A stretch of DNA of 47,330 nt. It comes from Cytophagaceae bacterium (lineage in GTDB: Bacteria; Bacteroidota; Bacteroidia; Flavobacteriales; Flavobacteriaceae). This document shows, one piece after another, positions 1 through 8,533 of the stretch. The notes under the pieces were generated by a model. It made no database searches. It was not told the DNA's origin and saw only the letters and a list, made by a program, of their open reading frames with translations. Each line of letters starts with the position of its first letter. Within the stretch, counting starts at the first letter, position 1. The stretch spans positions 1 to 47,330 of the forward strand of contig PAUP01000089.1 of assembly GCA_002712765.1 (NCBI GenBank), in the 5' to 3' direction. A program made the position numbers and the translations under genes.

Positions 1-40
1 CTACCAAGTCAAAACGCCCTCCAATATACCTAAGATTTTT

Positions 41-1276
41 CTAACCTTTAACATCTAAGGCATCCCTTAGTGCGTTACCCATTAACATAAAGGCCATCAC
101 TAATGTCATAATGGCCAAACCAGGAATCAAAGCCAAAAAAGGCTTGCCTAAAATGATATAACTATAATGATCTTTTATCATGGCACCCCAACTGGGCATG
201 GGAGGCTGTGCTCCAATCCCTAAAAAGCTCAATCCACTTTCTATAAGTATAGCTCCAGCAAAATTTGCTGCCGAGATCACGATAAGTGGCGCGACAATAT
301 TGGGAAGTATGTGTCTAAAAATGATACGGCTGTTTGTATAACCTAGCGCCCGAGCCGCAGTGACATATTGCATTTGTTTTACTCCCATAACCTGACCACG
401 CACCACCCGGGCTACTTCAACCCACATCGTTAGTCCTACAGCAATAAAAACCTGCCAAAATCCTTTTCCCAAGGCCAAAGTAATAGCTATGACCAATAAT
501 AGTGTGGGTATGGACCAGGTCACATTGATGATCCACATAATACTGCGATCAATCCACCCCCCAAAATAGCCAGCCATTGCTCCCATAAAAATCCCTATCA
601 ATAAGGAGATTAACACAGCGACAAACCCTATAGAGAATGAGATGCGCGCTCCAACGAGCATTCGGCTTAAAAGGTCACGTCCATAGCGATCTGTCCCTAG
701 GTAAAAGGTACGCCTATCAATGTCTACCATGGCGCTTTGCTCTCCCGTTGGTCGTGAATCTCGCGGGCTCGATGTATCGCTTTGCTCTCCCGCTGGTCGT
801 GAATCTCGCGGGCTCGATTTATCGCTTTGCTCTCCCGATGGTCGTGAATCTCGCGGGCTCGATTTCGCGAAAGCGGAATTCTCTGCGTCTGCTCCCACCT
901 TGAGCTGTTTTGAAATACCTTCAACATCTTCACCAGTGTAGGGCGTGTAGGTCAACACCCCATTGTCAAAAGAATACTTGGCGATAGGAATCTCTGTATC
1001 CGAATTTTTTTTGCCAAAAAAGAAAGTTTCAAAAAAGGATTGATCATACTCCAAGTCTGAAGGTATTGTAAGCATATCAACACTAAAACCCGGTGGTTTA
1101 GAATGTATAGAAATATGCATTTGATTGGCATTCTGGCTATTGTCTGGTGCGATTGCGTAGGCAAAAAGTGCCAATAGCCCGACGAGAGAAATCACCCCCA
1201 AACTCAAAACGCCCCAAAAATTCTTTTTGAACTTTTGGAGCGCTAATTGAGATAATGACTTAGGCGATTGCGCCAT
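41..1276 (-). CDS. ABC transporter permease, DppC/OppC type, with repeat insert
   Basis: Inner-membrane permease of a peptide/nickel-type ABC importer, 411 residues against about 300 usual for the family. One N-terminal membrane helix (about residues 23-43) is followed by a periplasmic stretch of some 140 residues, then the family motif LGTDRYGRDLLSRML and five more helices. The EAA loop that contacts the ATPase is visible as AARALGYTNSRIIFRHILPN. A long loop at this place is usual in Bacteroidota homologues as I remember them, but residues about 137-181 are three 15-residue repeats (SSPRDSRPxGEQSxx) encoded by the 45-bp DNA repeat described separately. It starts 3 bp after the prc stop on the same strand, so the two are probably co-transcribed. 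No ATPase or binding protein is in the window. The family call is firm; the substrate is unknown. Confidence 0.9.
   Translation of the reverse strand: MAQSPKSLSQLALQKFKKNFWGVLSLGVISLVGLLALFAYAIAPDNSQNANQMHISIHSKPPGFSVDMLTIPSDLEYDQSFFETFFFGKKNSDTEIPIAKYSFDNGVLTYTPYTGEDVEGISKQLKVGADAENSAFAKSSPRDSRPSGEQSDKSSPRDSRPAGEQSDTSSPRDSRPTGEQSAMVDIDRRTFYLGTDRYGRDLLSRMLVGARISFSIGFVAVLISLLIGIFMGAMAGYFGGWIDRSIMWIINVTWSIPTLLLVIAITLALGKGFWQVFIAVGLTMWVEVARVVRGQVMGVKQMQYVTAARALGYTNSRIIFRHILPNIVAPLIVISAANFAGAILIESGLSFLGIGAQPPMPSWGAMIKDHYSYIILGKPFLALIPGLAIMTLVMAFMLMGNALRDALDVKG
733..875 (-). repeat. 45-bp tandem repeat array (3 units) plus palindrome, inside a CDS
   Basis: Three units of exactly 45 bp (733-777, 778-822, 823-867) differ at only a few positions. 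The array ends in the palindrome half TTTCGCGAAAGCG (863-875). Read on the minus strand it is GCTTTCGCGAAA running directly into TCGAGCCCGCGAGATTCACG, the same junction as at 43274-43420. Since 45 is divisible by 3, the array stays in frame within the permease gene. Confidence 0.95.
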
Positions 1277-1279
1277 AAA

Positions 1280-3481
1280 TTAGTCTTTTATTGCAGCAAT
1301 ATTTGACTGTCTAATATTGTTAATTTTTAGATCTCTTAGCACATTAATCGCCTCCTCAACATATACATCTTTGGCTAGGCTTTTATGCCAACGTTCTCTT
1401 TTTTCTTGCAAAACGGTATCTTGTTCAAAGAGTGCCTCTTCATAAGGAAGTGACTTATAACTCAAGCCCGTATTAAAATCGTTGATCGCATCAAATCGCT
1501 TGGCAAATTCTTCGCTCTTAGTTACCCTGTCTTTATATCCTTGATAACTCAAAGGCCAAGTATTGTCGTCGCGTCGCTCTTTAAGCCATTTGGCATACTG
1601 ATCGATAAGTTGTAATTGCTCGCTTTTACTCATGCGCTCTTTACTGCTTTGAATGGTTTTGTCAAAATCGATATAGCCATCCCAAATTTCATAATCGGCG
1701 GGTCTGATTTTATCCCAAGGCAGAGGGTTTTCTTGATCCTTTTCTCCTACATCAATATAACTATAACGATCTGGTACCACCACATCACTTTTGACTCCTT
1801 CTAGCTGGGTAGACCCTCCGTTCACTCGATAGAATTTCTGAGTGGTTACTTTTAAAGCGCCCATATCACCATAGTCATTTTTGCGCAACCAGCGGTTGAG
1901 ATCGACTACATTTTGTACAGTTCCTTTCCCATAAGTTTGCTTGCTCCCAATGATTATAGCGCGTTTGTAATCTTGCATGGCAGCGGCTAGAATCTCACTT
2001 GCCGAAGCCGATATCTCATTTACCAAAATCACCAAAGGTCCATCCCACAATATCGATTTGTCTTCGTCAACGAGAATTTCTGGGGTATCTCCATTGGAGG
2101 CTACTTGTACAACAGGCCCTTCTTTGATAAAAAGTCCAGCAATATCAACTACTGTCTTTAAGGACCCACCGCCATTATTTCTCAAATCGATAACCAGTCC
2201 TTCTACATCCTGTTTTTTAAGTCGCTCTATTTCCTTTTTTAAATCTGAGGCCGCATTGCGCTCTTTGTAATTGCGCATATCAAAATAAAATTTAGGGAGA
2301 TTAATCACCCCAAATTTTTTGTCGTCTTTTTCGACAAAGGCAGACTTGGCATACACCTCCTCCAGCTCTACAATGTCACGTGTAATGGTAATATCCTGAG
2401 TACTGCCATCGAGTTTTCTTCTTACGGTTAAGGTAACTTCGGTTCCCTTGGGGCCTTTAATCAGTTTTATGGCATCGTTAAGGCGCATTCCTACAATGCT
2501 CGTAGGCTCTACATCATCTTCCTGAGCTACTTTCATAATAATGTCGCCTTCTTGAAGCTCTTCTTGTCTCCAGGCCGGACCACCAGAAATGATCTCGGTA
2601 ACTAACACTTCGCTATTCTTTTTCTGCAATCGCGCGCCAATTCCTTGAAATTGCCCACTCATTTGCTGGTCAAAACGATCCTTGGCCACTGGTGGAAAAT
2701 ACAAGGTGTGGGGATCAAACTCTTCGACAACAGCGTTGAGAAATTGAGCAAAGTAATCCTTGCGTTCTAATTCATAAGTGAATTCAAAAAACTCACTCAT
2801 ATTTTCGGCTACTTGATTGCGAGCTTTTTCTTCCAATTCCTGATCGGTCATATTGGCCACTTCCTCGGTCAACTCGTCTACGGGTTCTTCTTCACCCTCT
2901 TCTAGCTCACTATCGGCTTCTGACTGTCGCTCTTGCGCTTCTTTGTAATCGTAGAAATTTCCGATGGCACTCAACTTGAGTTGTTGTCTCCATCGATCTT
3001 TTAATTCGCGTTTGTTCTTGGCAAATGACAATTTCTCGTAATCGGTGTTAATGACCTCATCTTCTGTAAAATCAAAAGGTTTTTTAAGCACGTCTTTCTG
3101 AATTTCAACTGCCTCATCTAAGCGTTGTTGATAACGGTCATATGTCAAATTAAAGAAAGTAAGATCTTTCGCCTTAATCATATCGTCTAGCTCTGTGCGA
3201 TATTTCGCAAACTCGTCTACATCTTTTTGTAGCAATACCCTTCTAAAAGGATCAAGTGCATCGAGATAGTCATCAAAGACAGCCTCAGAAAACGCATCAT
3301 CCATATCGCGCGCATCATAATGCCCGCGTTCTAATACATAGGTAATAAGATCTAGTAATAATTTATCCTTGTCAGGATCGTCAAAATTTTTGGTCGTAAA
3401 ACTGCAACTAGCTACCGAGAATAGTAGCGCTAACGCAATTAATTTTAAGTTCCTCTTCATAAAAGCAAGTTTTATCTTCAT
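1280..3481 (-). CDS. prc: Carboxy-terminal processing (tail-specific) protease, S41 family lipoprotein
   Basis: Periplasmic protease that degrades or trims proteins from the C-terminus; 733 residues, a full-length Prc/Tsp-type enzyme. The N-terminus is a lipoprotein signal with lipobox VASC. A helical N-terminal domain with an acidic stretch (about residues 185-205) comes before a PDZ domain (about 280-375, with GIGARLQKKNSEVLVTEI). The S41 catalytic core shows EISASASE (serine near residue 490) and QTYGKGTVQ (catalytic lysine about 25 residues later). A C-terminal Tsp-type domain follows. A second Met at residue 8 is an alternative start that also leaves a good signal peptide. The gene is divergent from surE and leads into the ABC permease. 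Confidence 0.95.
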   Translation of the reverse strand: MKIKLAFMKRNLKLIALALLFSVASCSFTTKNFDDPDKDKLLLDLITYVLERGHYDARDMDDAFSEAVFDDYLDALDPFRRVLLQKDVDEFAKYRTELDDMIKAKDLTFFNLTYDRYQQRLDEAVEIQKDVLKKPFDFTEDEVINTDYEKLSFAKNKRELKDRWRQQLKLSAIGNFYDYKEAQERQSEADSELEEGEEEPVDELTEEVANMTDQELEEKARNQVAENMSEFFEFTYELERKDYFAQFLNAVVEEFDPHTLYFPPVAKDRFDQQMSGQFQGIGARLQKKNSEVLVTEIISGGPAWRQEELQEGDIIMKVAQEDDVEPTSIVGMRLNDAIKLIKGPKGTEVTLTVRRKLDGSTQDITITRDIVELEEVYAKSAFVEKDDKKFGVINLPKFYFDMRNYKERNAASDLKKEIERLKKQDVEGLVIDLRNNGGGSLKTVVDIAGLFIKEGPVVQVASNGDTPEILVDEDKSILWDGPLVILVNEISASASEILAAAMQDYKRAIIIGSKQTYGKGTVQNVVDLNRWLRKNDYGDMGALKVTTQKFYRVNGGSTQLEGVKSDVVVPDRYSYIDVGEKDQENPLPWDKIRPADYEIWDGYIDFDKTIQSSKERMSKSEQLQLIDQYAKWLKERRDDNTWPLSYQGYKDRVTKSEEFAKRFDAINDFNTGLSYKSLPYEEALFEQDTVLQEKRERWHKSLAKDVYVEEAINVLRDLKINNIRQSNIAAIKD

Positions 3482-3498
3482 GTAAATAGCAATTTACA
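3481..3498. promoter_or_regulatory. Inverted repeat at the prc start
   Basis: TGTAAAT and ATTTACA form a perfect 7-bp inverted repeat with a 4-base spacer, abutting the first base of the prc start codon in the divergent prc/surE interval. It could be an operator or a short 5' hairpin in the prc mRNA. No regulator is identified. Confidence 0.35.
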
Positions 3499-3599
3499 TT
3501 AAAAATTGTGCCATAAAATACTCTGGGCTGGTAATATTTTGTTAAACATGGACACCTTTTAATGCCGTACAATTTACGTATTTTCGTGGAGAGAAACCA

Positions 3600-4385
3600 A
3601 TGAAGCTTATGGCTAAAAAACCACTTATACTCATTACAAATGATGATGGTATTACCGCCCCTGGCATACGCACCTTGATCGAGGTTATGTTAGAATTAGG
3701 AGACGTTGTGGTGGTCGCCCCAGACAGCCCTCAAAGCGCTATGGGACATGCTATCACGATTAATAGTACGCTTTTTTGCGATACTGTTGTTATCGATCCC
3801 GACGCGACACACAAAGAATACAGTTGTTCGGGCACTCCTGTAGACTGTGTAAAATTGGCCAATAGAGAGATTCTCAATCGCAAACCAGATATATGTGTGA
3901 GCGGGATTAATCACGGGAGCAACTCTTCGATTAATGTCATCTATAGTGGGACGATGAGTGCCGCTGTAGAAGCTGGGGTTGAAGGAATTCCTGCCATCGG
4001 TTTTTCGCTTTTAGACTATAGCCTAAACGCAGATTTTGAAGCCTGTAAAACCTTTGTACGATCTATAACAAAACAAGTGTTAGAAAATGGCCTGCCCAAA
4101 GGCATAGTCCTCAATGTCAATATTCCTAAACTAAAGAAGGATGCTATCAAAGGCGTTAAAGTGTGCCGACAAGCCAAGGCCATGTGGGTCGAAAACTTTG
4201 ACAAACGCACCAATCCTATGGGGAGAGAATATTACTGGCTCTCTGGCGAATTTGTCAATCACGACAAAGGCGAAGACACCGATGAGTGGGCCCTGAAAAA
4301 TGGATATGTCACTGTAGTACCTGTTCAATTTGACCTTACCGCCCATCATTTTATACAAGAATTAAATAGCTGGGATTTTAAATAG
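3600..4385 (+). CDS. surE: 5'/3'-nucleotidase SurE
   Basis: Metal-dependent phosphatase acting on nucleoside monophosphates and possibly polyphosphate, linked to stationary-phase survival in other bacteria. The start holds the signature LILITNDDGITAPGI, whose paired aspartates bind the metal. SGINHGSNSSINVIYSGTMS further on supplies another conserved metal/phosphate-binding segment. At 261 residues the length is normal. A Met at residue 4 (3609) fits the usual short N-terminus and leaves more room for a leader, so it may be the real start. A near-consensus -7 element (TATTTTCG, 3579-3586) lies just upstream. It heads a plus-strand group with lpxB, as in other flavobacteria. Confidence 0.96.
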   Translation: MKLMAKKPLILITNDDGITAPGIRTLIEVMLELGDVVVVAPDSPQSAMGHAITINSTLFCDTVVIDPDATHKEYSCSGTPVDCVKLANREILNRKPDICVSGINHGSNSSINVIYSGTMSAAVEAGVEGIPAIGFSLLDYSLNADFEACKTFVRSITKQVLENGLPKGIVLNVNIPKLKKDAIKGVKVCRQAKAMWVENFDKRTNPMGREYYWLSGEFVNHDKGEDTDEWALKNGYVTVVPVQFDLTAHHFIQELNSWDFK

Positions 4386-4405
4386 GCATTGGATTTTTCT
4401 TGCTA

Positions 4406-4421
4406 CGCTTTCGCGAAAGCG
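4406..4421. repeat. Solo palindrome GCTTTCGCGAAAGC (intergenic)
   Basis: The sequence here is the fully symmetric 16-mer CGCTTTCGCGAAAGCG, between surE and the next gene. No T-run follows, so it does not look like an intrinsic terminator. It belongs to the family with intact copies at 7116, 14322, 23728, 24466 and 33849. Confidence 0.9.
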
Positions 4422-4462
4422 CATACAGACTTAATTACCTTTACCACTACTAAGCAATCAAA

Positions 4463-4741
4463 ATGAAAAGAGAACTTATAATAGGATTTATTACAGGAGT
4501 CATGGCAAATATGCTAGGTGTCTATCTCTACATACTTGCCTTCTCTGACGAGGGAATTGAGGCCACCCTAGAACAATCGATGACCGAAGGATATTTTGGA
4601 AAAATTGTAACCTTGGGTGCAGTACTTAATCTGGCTGCATTTTTTATATACATTCGTAAAAAGCAGGATTATAGAGCGCGAGGTGTACTTTTGGCAACAG
4701 TAGTTATTGGAATTGCAGTAATGATCAGAAAATTTTTTTAA
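4463..4741 (+). CDS. Small conserved membrane protein
   Basis: A 92-residue protein with three predicted membrane helices (about residues 5-27, 47-63 and 73-88) and a short acidic loop between the first two (SDEGIEATLEQSMTEGYFGK). It lies between surE and lpxB, and lpxB begins 1 bp after its stop, so the two are translationally coupled. I recognise no domain. The position beside lpxB suggests an envelope role, but that is inference only. Start ATG at 4463; the palindrome at 4406-4421 lies upstream. Confidence 0.8.
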   Translation: MKRELIIGFITGVMANMLGVYLYILAFSDEGIEATLEQSMTEGYFGKIVTLGAVLNLAAFFIYIRKKQDYRARGVLLATVVIGIAVMIRKFF

Positions 4742-4742
4742 G

Positions 4743-5867
4743 GTGAAATATTACATACTTGCAGGAGAAGCCAGCGGTGATCTTCATGGATCGCATCTTA
4801 TGAAGGCGCTTTACATGGAAGATCCCAATGCCGACATTCGGTTTTGGGGTGGTGATCTTATGCAAGCAGTTGGAGGTACTTTAGTGTCTCATTATCGTGA
4901 GCGCGCCTTTATGGGCTTTTTTGAGGTAATTCAAAACTTGCGAACGATATTTGGATTTATCAAAGCTTGTAAAAAAGACATTACAGCATTTGCGCCAGAT
5001 GCGCTTATTTTTATAGACAATTCGGGCTTCAATTTACGTATTGCCAAATGGGCCAAACCCAAAGGGTATTTAACACATTACTACATAAGCCCACAGGTTT
5101 GGGCATCTAGGGCTAAACGAGTACATACGATTAAGGCGACGATAGATCATATGTATGTGATTCTCCCATTCGTAGCTGATTTTTATGATAAATACGACTA
5201 TCCTGTCGATTTTGTAGGCCACCCGCTTCTAGATGCCATCGCTCAAAGAGAACAAGCCGACCCTGCGGCTTTTGCAAAGCAACATGCCCTTGACGATAGA
5301 CCCTTAATTGCCTTGCTCCCTGGAAGCCGAAAACAAGAAATTAAAGCCATGCTAAGTGTGATGCTTTCGGTTATTGAAGACTACCCCCATTATCAATTTG
5401 TGATTGCGGGAGCCCCTAGTCAAGATGCCGAGTTTTACGCTCCATTTTTGAAAGAATACCCCGTAAAATTGATTATGAATCGCACCTATGATGTATTGAG
5501 TTTTGCCAATGCCGCCTTGGTCACATCGGGCACAGCCACCCTAGAAACAGCATTATTTAAGGTACCTCAAGTGGTGTGTTACAAGGGCAATGCCATCTCT
5601 TATGCCATTGCCAAACGCATCATAAAGCTCAAGTATATTTCTTTGGTAAACCTCATTATGGACAGAGAGGTCGTCACCGAGTTGATTCAGCACGAATTTA
5701 ACACAAAAACGCTCAAGGCAGGACTCAATCAGATTTTGGATCAATATCATAGAGCTACCCTCTTTTTGGATTATTATGATCTAGAAAAAACCTTAGGAGG
5801 AAAAGGAGCCAGTAAAAAGACAGCACAATTGATTGTTGATAGAACTAGAAGCAATAAGAAAGGATAA
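4743..5867 (+). CDS. lpxB: Lipid-A-disaccharide synthase
   Basis: GT19 glycosyltransferase that joins UDP-2,3-diacylglucosamine and lipid X to form the lipid A disaccharide at the inner membrane. Residues 1-20 hold YYILAGEASGDLHGSHLM; YYISPQVWASRAKRV, VDFVGHPLLDAI and LLPGSRKQEIKAML follow in the family order. The length (374 residues) is normal. Translation starts at GTG 4743, 1 bp after the preceding stop, which implies coupling. Its presence shows a lipid A-bearing outer membrane, in keeping with lptC elsewhere in the window. Confidence 0.97.
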   Translation: MKYYILAGEASGDLHGSHLMKALYMEDPNADIRFWGGDLMQAVGGTLVSHYRERAFMGFFEVIQNLRTIFGFIKACKKDITAFAPDALIFIDNSGFNLRIAKWAKPKGYLTHYYISPQVWASRAKRVHTIKATIDHMYVILPFVADFYDKYDYPVDFVGHPLLDAIAQREQADPAAFAKQHALDDRPLIALLPGSRKQEIKAMLSVMLSVIEDYPHYQFVIAGAPSQDAEFYAPFLKEYPVKLIMNRTYDVLSFANAALVTSGTATLETALFKVPQVVCYKGNAISYAIAKRIIKLKYISLVNLIMDREVVTELIQHEFNTKTLKAGLNQILDQYHRATLFLDYYDLEKTLGGKGASKKTAQLIVDRTRSNKKG

Positions 5868-5882
5868 TTCATAAATATACCA

Positions 5883-5933
5883 ATGCGCTTTTACAAATCT
5901 TCGCTGCTTTTAGATTAAGACAGAAAAGCGCAT
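5883..5933. promoter_or_regulatory. Two-tier inverted repeat before the NlpC/P60 gene
   Basis: ATGCGCTTTT (5883-5892) and AAAAGCGCAT (5924-5933) are perfect 10-base arms. Nested inside are AATCT (5896-5900) and AGATT (5912-5916). No T-run follows, so it is not a classical terminator. It lies between lpxB and the lipoprotein gene, just ahead of a -7-like CATATTTG, so it could be a leader structure or operator. Function unknown. Confidence 0.45.
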
Positions 5934-5958
5934 ATTTGTAACGCTTTATGCTCCATTT

Positions 5959-6429
5959 ATGAAACAGTATCTATCGTTTTTTGTCGTTTTATTGCTGCTC
6001 ACATCTTGTGGAAGCACTAAGTCTACGTACAAAAAACCAGCAGCAAACAAAACAGATCGCATTGTACTACAAGCCCAATCATTTGCTGGCACCCCTTACA
6101 AATTTGGAGGCATCACTCGCAAAGGCATGGATTGCTCAGGGCTTGTGTACATTGCCTTTCAGCGAGAACAGATTGTTTTACCTCGTGTCTCAAGAGAGAT
6201 GGCCACAAAAGGCAAACCCCTCAAAAGAAGGGAAGTTAAAAAAGGGGATCTCGTCTTTTTTAGAACCAATAAGAACAGTAGACGCATCAATCATGTAGGC
6301 TTGGTCACCAAGGTCAAAGCCAATGAAATATTCTTTATTCATGCCTCAACTTCAAAAGGAGTCATCACCTCGTCTTTGACCGAAAAATATTGGAAAGATG
6401 CCTTTGTACAAGCAAGAAGGATGATCTAA
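5959..6429 (+). CDS. NlpC/P60 (C40) family peptidoglycan endopeptidase, lipoprotein
   Basis: Predicted cell-wall hydrolase cutting peptide stems of peptidoglycan. The 156-residue protein begins with a lipoprotein signal (LTSC, lipidated Cys about residue 17). The C40 triad is visible: Cys59 in GMDCSG, His112 in NHVGLV and a third polar residue at His128 in IHAS. The domain fills the rest of the chain, so there is no separate cell-wall binding domain, as in Spr/NlpC lipoproteins. It sits between lpxB and comEC on the same strand. Confidence 0.93.
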   Translation: MKQYLSFFVVLLLLTSCGSTKSTYKKPAANKTDRIVLQAQSFAGTPYKFGGITRKGMDCSGLVYIAFQREQIVLPRVSREMATKGKPLKRREVKKGDLVFFRTNKNSRRINHVGLVTKVKANEIFFIHASTSKGVITSSLTEKYWKDAFVQARRMI

Positions 6430-6496
6430 ACGTTTGTATTTTTTTTACCTTTAAACTACCGACACCCTGCCCAATGCCTTAGCCTATAAGTTGCTA

Positions 6497-8521
6497 ATGC
6501 TGCGTTTAAATCTAGTTATTGTCAAAATTTTTCTTGGTCTAATTTTAGGCTTTTTTGTACACACTTTTTATCCAGCAAGCTTTAATACTAGTCTACGCAT
6601 CACTACTATAGCCTTTTTATCGCTGGTCTTGCTACATCTGCTTGCCATGCGTTACAAATGGCTACCTACTAGTTTTGGTGTCCTTTTATTTATTCAAGGT
6701 GTGGCTTTAGGCATGCTGTTATCGTCATTTCATTCGCCAAAAGCAAAACCCTATCATTATTCTTTAGAGCTTCCCATAGGCAAACAGCTTTATATTGTAA
6801 TGATTAGAGAGGTACTCAAACCTAACAGTTGGAGTACGAGATACATTGCCGATCTCGCTGCGATCAATAAGCAACGCATAGAGGGTGGCGTACTCTTGAC
6901 GATCTCTAGAAAAAATGGCACCACCAAGTTTCATGCTGGCGATTTTGCAGCCATTCACAGCGATCTAAAGGCTTTGCCTAAAACGCGACAGCCCTATCAA
7001 TTTGACTATGCGGCCTATCTAAAAACAAAACATGTTTATGCACAGTTTACTGTAGATTGTGAAGAAGTGCGTGGTTTAACTAAGGAATCTTCACATATAT
7101 TTTACACCCTTTCACGCTTTCGCGAAAGCTTAAAAAGACAACTTCAAACCTACTCCTTTTCTGCACAACAACGCCAAACTCTAGAAGCGCTCATACTTGG
7201 AGATCGTACTGGAATATCTGATGATATGCGCAAGGCCTATGTCGAGGCTGGAATGATTCATATTTTGGCAGTTTCAGGATTGCACGTAGGCATTGTGTTG
7301 TGGTTATTGCGCAGGCTCACAAGCTTTATACATGCGTATCGGTGGCGTTACTGGCGCTCTGGTATCATTATCGCCTGCATTTGGGCCTTTGCTCTTTTTA
7401 CTGGTGGCTCTGCTTCTGTATTGCGGGCAGCAACCATGTTTAGCTTTTTAGAGATTGGTCGTAATGTGGGCGGTCAAAATCAAACGGCCAATGCGCTTTT
7501 GTACTCGGCATTTTTACTAGTACTGATCGACCCGTTATTGCTACATCAAGTGGGGTTTCAATTGAGTTATCTGGCCGTCACTGGCATTTTATGGATACAA
7601 CCTTGGCTCTCTGCCCTATTTCGGTCTCGATATCGCGTGTTGCGCTTTATATGGAACACCCTATCGGTAACGCTTGCGGCACAAATTGCAGTCTTACCAT
7701 TGAGCTTGTACTATTTTCATCAGTTTCCTGGGCTATTTCTACTGTCTAATCTCGTTGTTTTACCTTGTCTAAGTATTGTATTGGTACTTGGAATCCTTGT
7801 AGTTTTTTTAGGAGCTGTCGATATGCTACCCTCTGTTGTAGTCAAAATCATTGGAAGTATCATAGAGGCGATGAATCAATTTATTGCTTGGGTGGCGCGC
7901 CAGGATGACTTTGTTTGGCGTAATATACGTCTCTCAATATGGGTGATGCTTGCCAGTTATCTAAGCATTTATGCACTTATTTTGTGCTTCAAAAAGTATA
8001 GTTACCAAAGACTTCTACTGTGTTTGTTGGTCAGTCTATTGCTATGCAGTCTTCTTTTTTTAGAACACATCCATATTCCTAGATCCCATCTGGCCATTGT
8101 AAACAAGGCGAGAAGCACACGATTGATAGCATATAGCCATAAGACCTTGCAGCTATATCACAACCACTGGGTTGACACTCTCAAGACAGAAACTGTAGTA
8201 TCCAACTACCTATCGGCGGTACCCATAGAGCGATTAGATCAAGATAGCTTGCAAGCGGTGTACAGCATCAATAACAAAAAATTGCTAATTGTAGATAGCC
8301 TAGCTGTTTATGACATAGAAGGCCTTGTTCCTGATGTCATTTTGCTCACTCAATCGCCCAAACTAAACCTCGAACGCTTACTAACAAAATACCCAAAGGT
8401 GACCATAGTAGCCGATGGCAGCAATTATAAATCATATGTAGCACGATGGAAAAAAACCTGTATAAGTCGTGAGATCAACTTTCATAGTACCTATGAACAA
8501 GGGGCCTACATTATGAAATAA
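6497..8521 (+). CDS. comEC: ComEC/Rec2-type DNA uptake channel protein
   Basis: Polytopic inner-membrane protein of the ComEC/Rec2 family, the channel that carries single-stranded DNA inward during transformation. The competence domain is clear: LILGDRTGISDDMRKAYVEA followed by MIHILAVSGLHVGIV (about residues 230-270), then a run of membrane helices to about 525. I chose ATG 6497; the frame also opens at TTG 6491. The C-terminal part (about residues 530-674) is where many homologues carry a metallo-beta-lactamase-type nuclease domain. Here I see no HxHxDH zinc motif, so the domain is inactive or very diverged, as seems common in Bacteroidota. The 14-bp palindrome (7116-7129) is translated within the gene as FRES. 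Confidence 0.93.
   Translation: MLRLNLVIVKIFLGLILGFFVHTFYPASFNTSLRITTIAFLSLVLLHLLAMRYKWLPTSFGVLLFIQGVALGMLLSSFHSPKAKPYHYSLELPIGKQLYIVMIREVLKPNSWSTRYIADLAAINKQRIEGGVLLTISRKNGTTKFHAGDFAAIHSDLKALPKTRQPYQFDYAAYLKTKHVYAQFTVDCEEVRGLTKESSHIFYTLSRFRESLKRQLQTYSFSAQQRQTLEALILGDRTGISDDMRKAYVEAGMIHILAVSGLHVGIVLWLLRRLTSFIHAYRWRYWRSGIIIACIWAFALFTGGSASVLRAATMFSFLEIGRNVGGQNQTANALLYSAFLLVLIDPLLLHQVGFQLSYLAVTGILWIQPWLSALFRSRYRVLRFIWNTLSVTLAAQIAVLPLSLYYFHQFPGLFLLSNLVVLPCLSIVLVLGILVVFLGAVDMLPSVVVKIIGSIIEAMNQFIAWVARQDDFVWRNIRLSIWVMLASYLSIYALILCFKKYSYQRLLLCLLVSLLLCSLLFLEHIHIPRSHLAIVNKARSTRLIAYSHKTLQLYHNHWVDTLKTETVVSNYLSAVPIERLDQDSLQAVYSINNKKLLIVDSLAVYDIEGLVPDVILLTQSPKLNLERLLTKYPKVTIVADGSNYKSYVARWKKTCISREINFHSTYEQGAYIMK
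7116..7129. repeat. Solo palindrome GCTTTCGCGAAAGC inside comEC
   Basis: A perfect 14-bp palindrome read in the phase TTT CGC GAA AGC (FRES), around residue 208 of ComEC, in the soluble stretch before the competence domain. Confidence 0.9.
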
Positions 8522-8533
8522 TCTTCGTTTCTA

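Noticed and set aside
637-941. Several open frames on both strands across the permease repeat
   Set aside because: They exist because the repeat unit lacks stops in several phases. The permease frame is the only one with family motifs on both sides.
4406-4421. Solo palindromes as rho-independent terminators
   Set aside because: No T-run follows the intergenic copies and four of six lie inside coding regions, so termination cannot be their general role.
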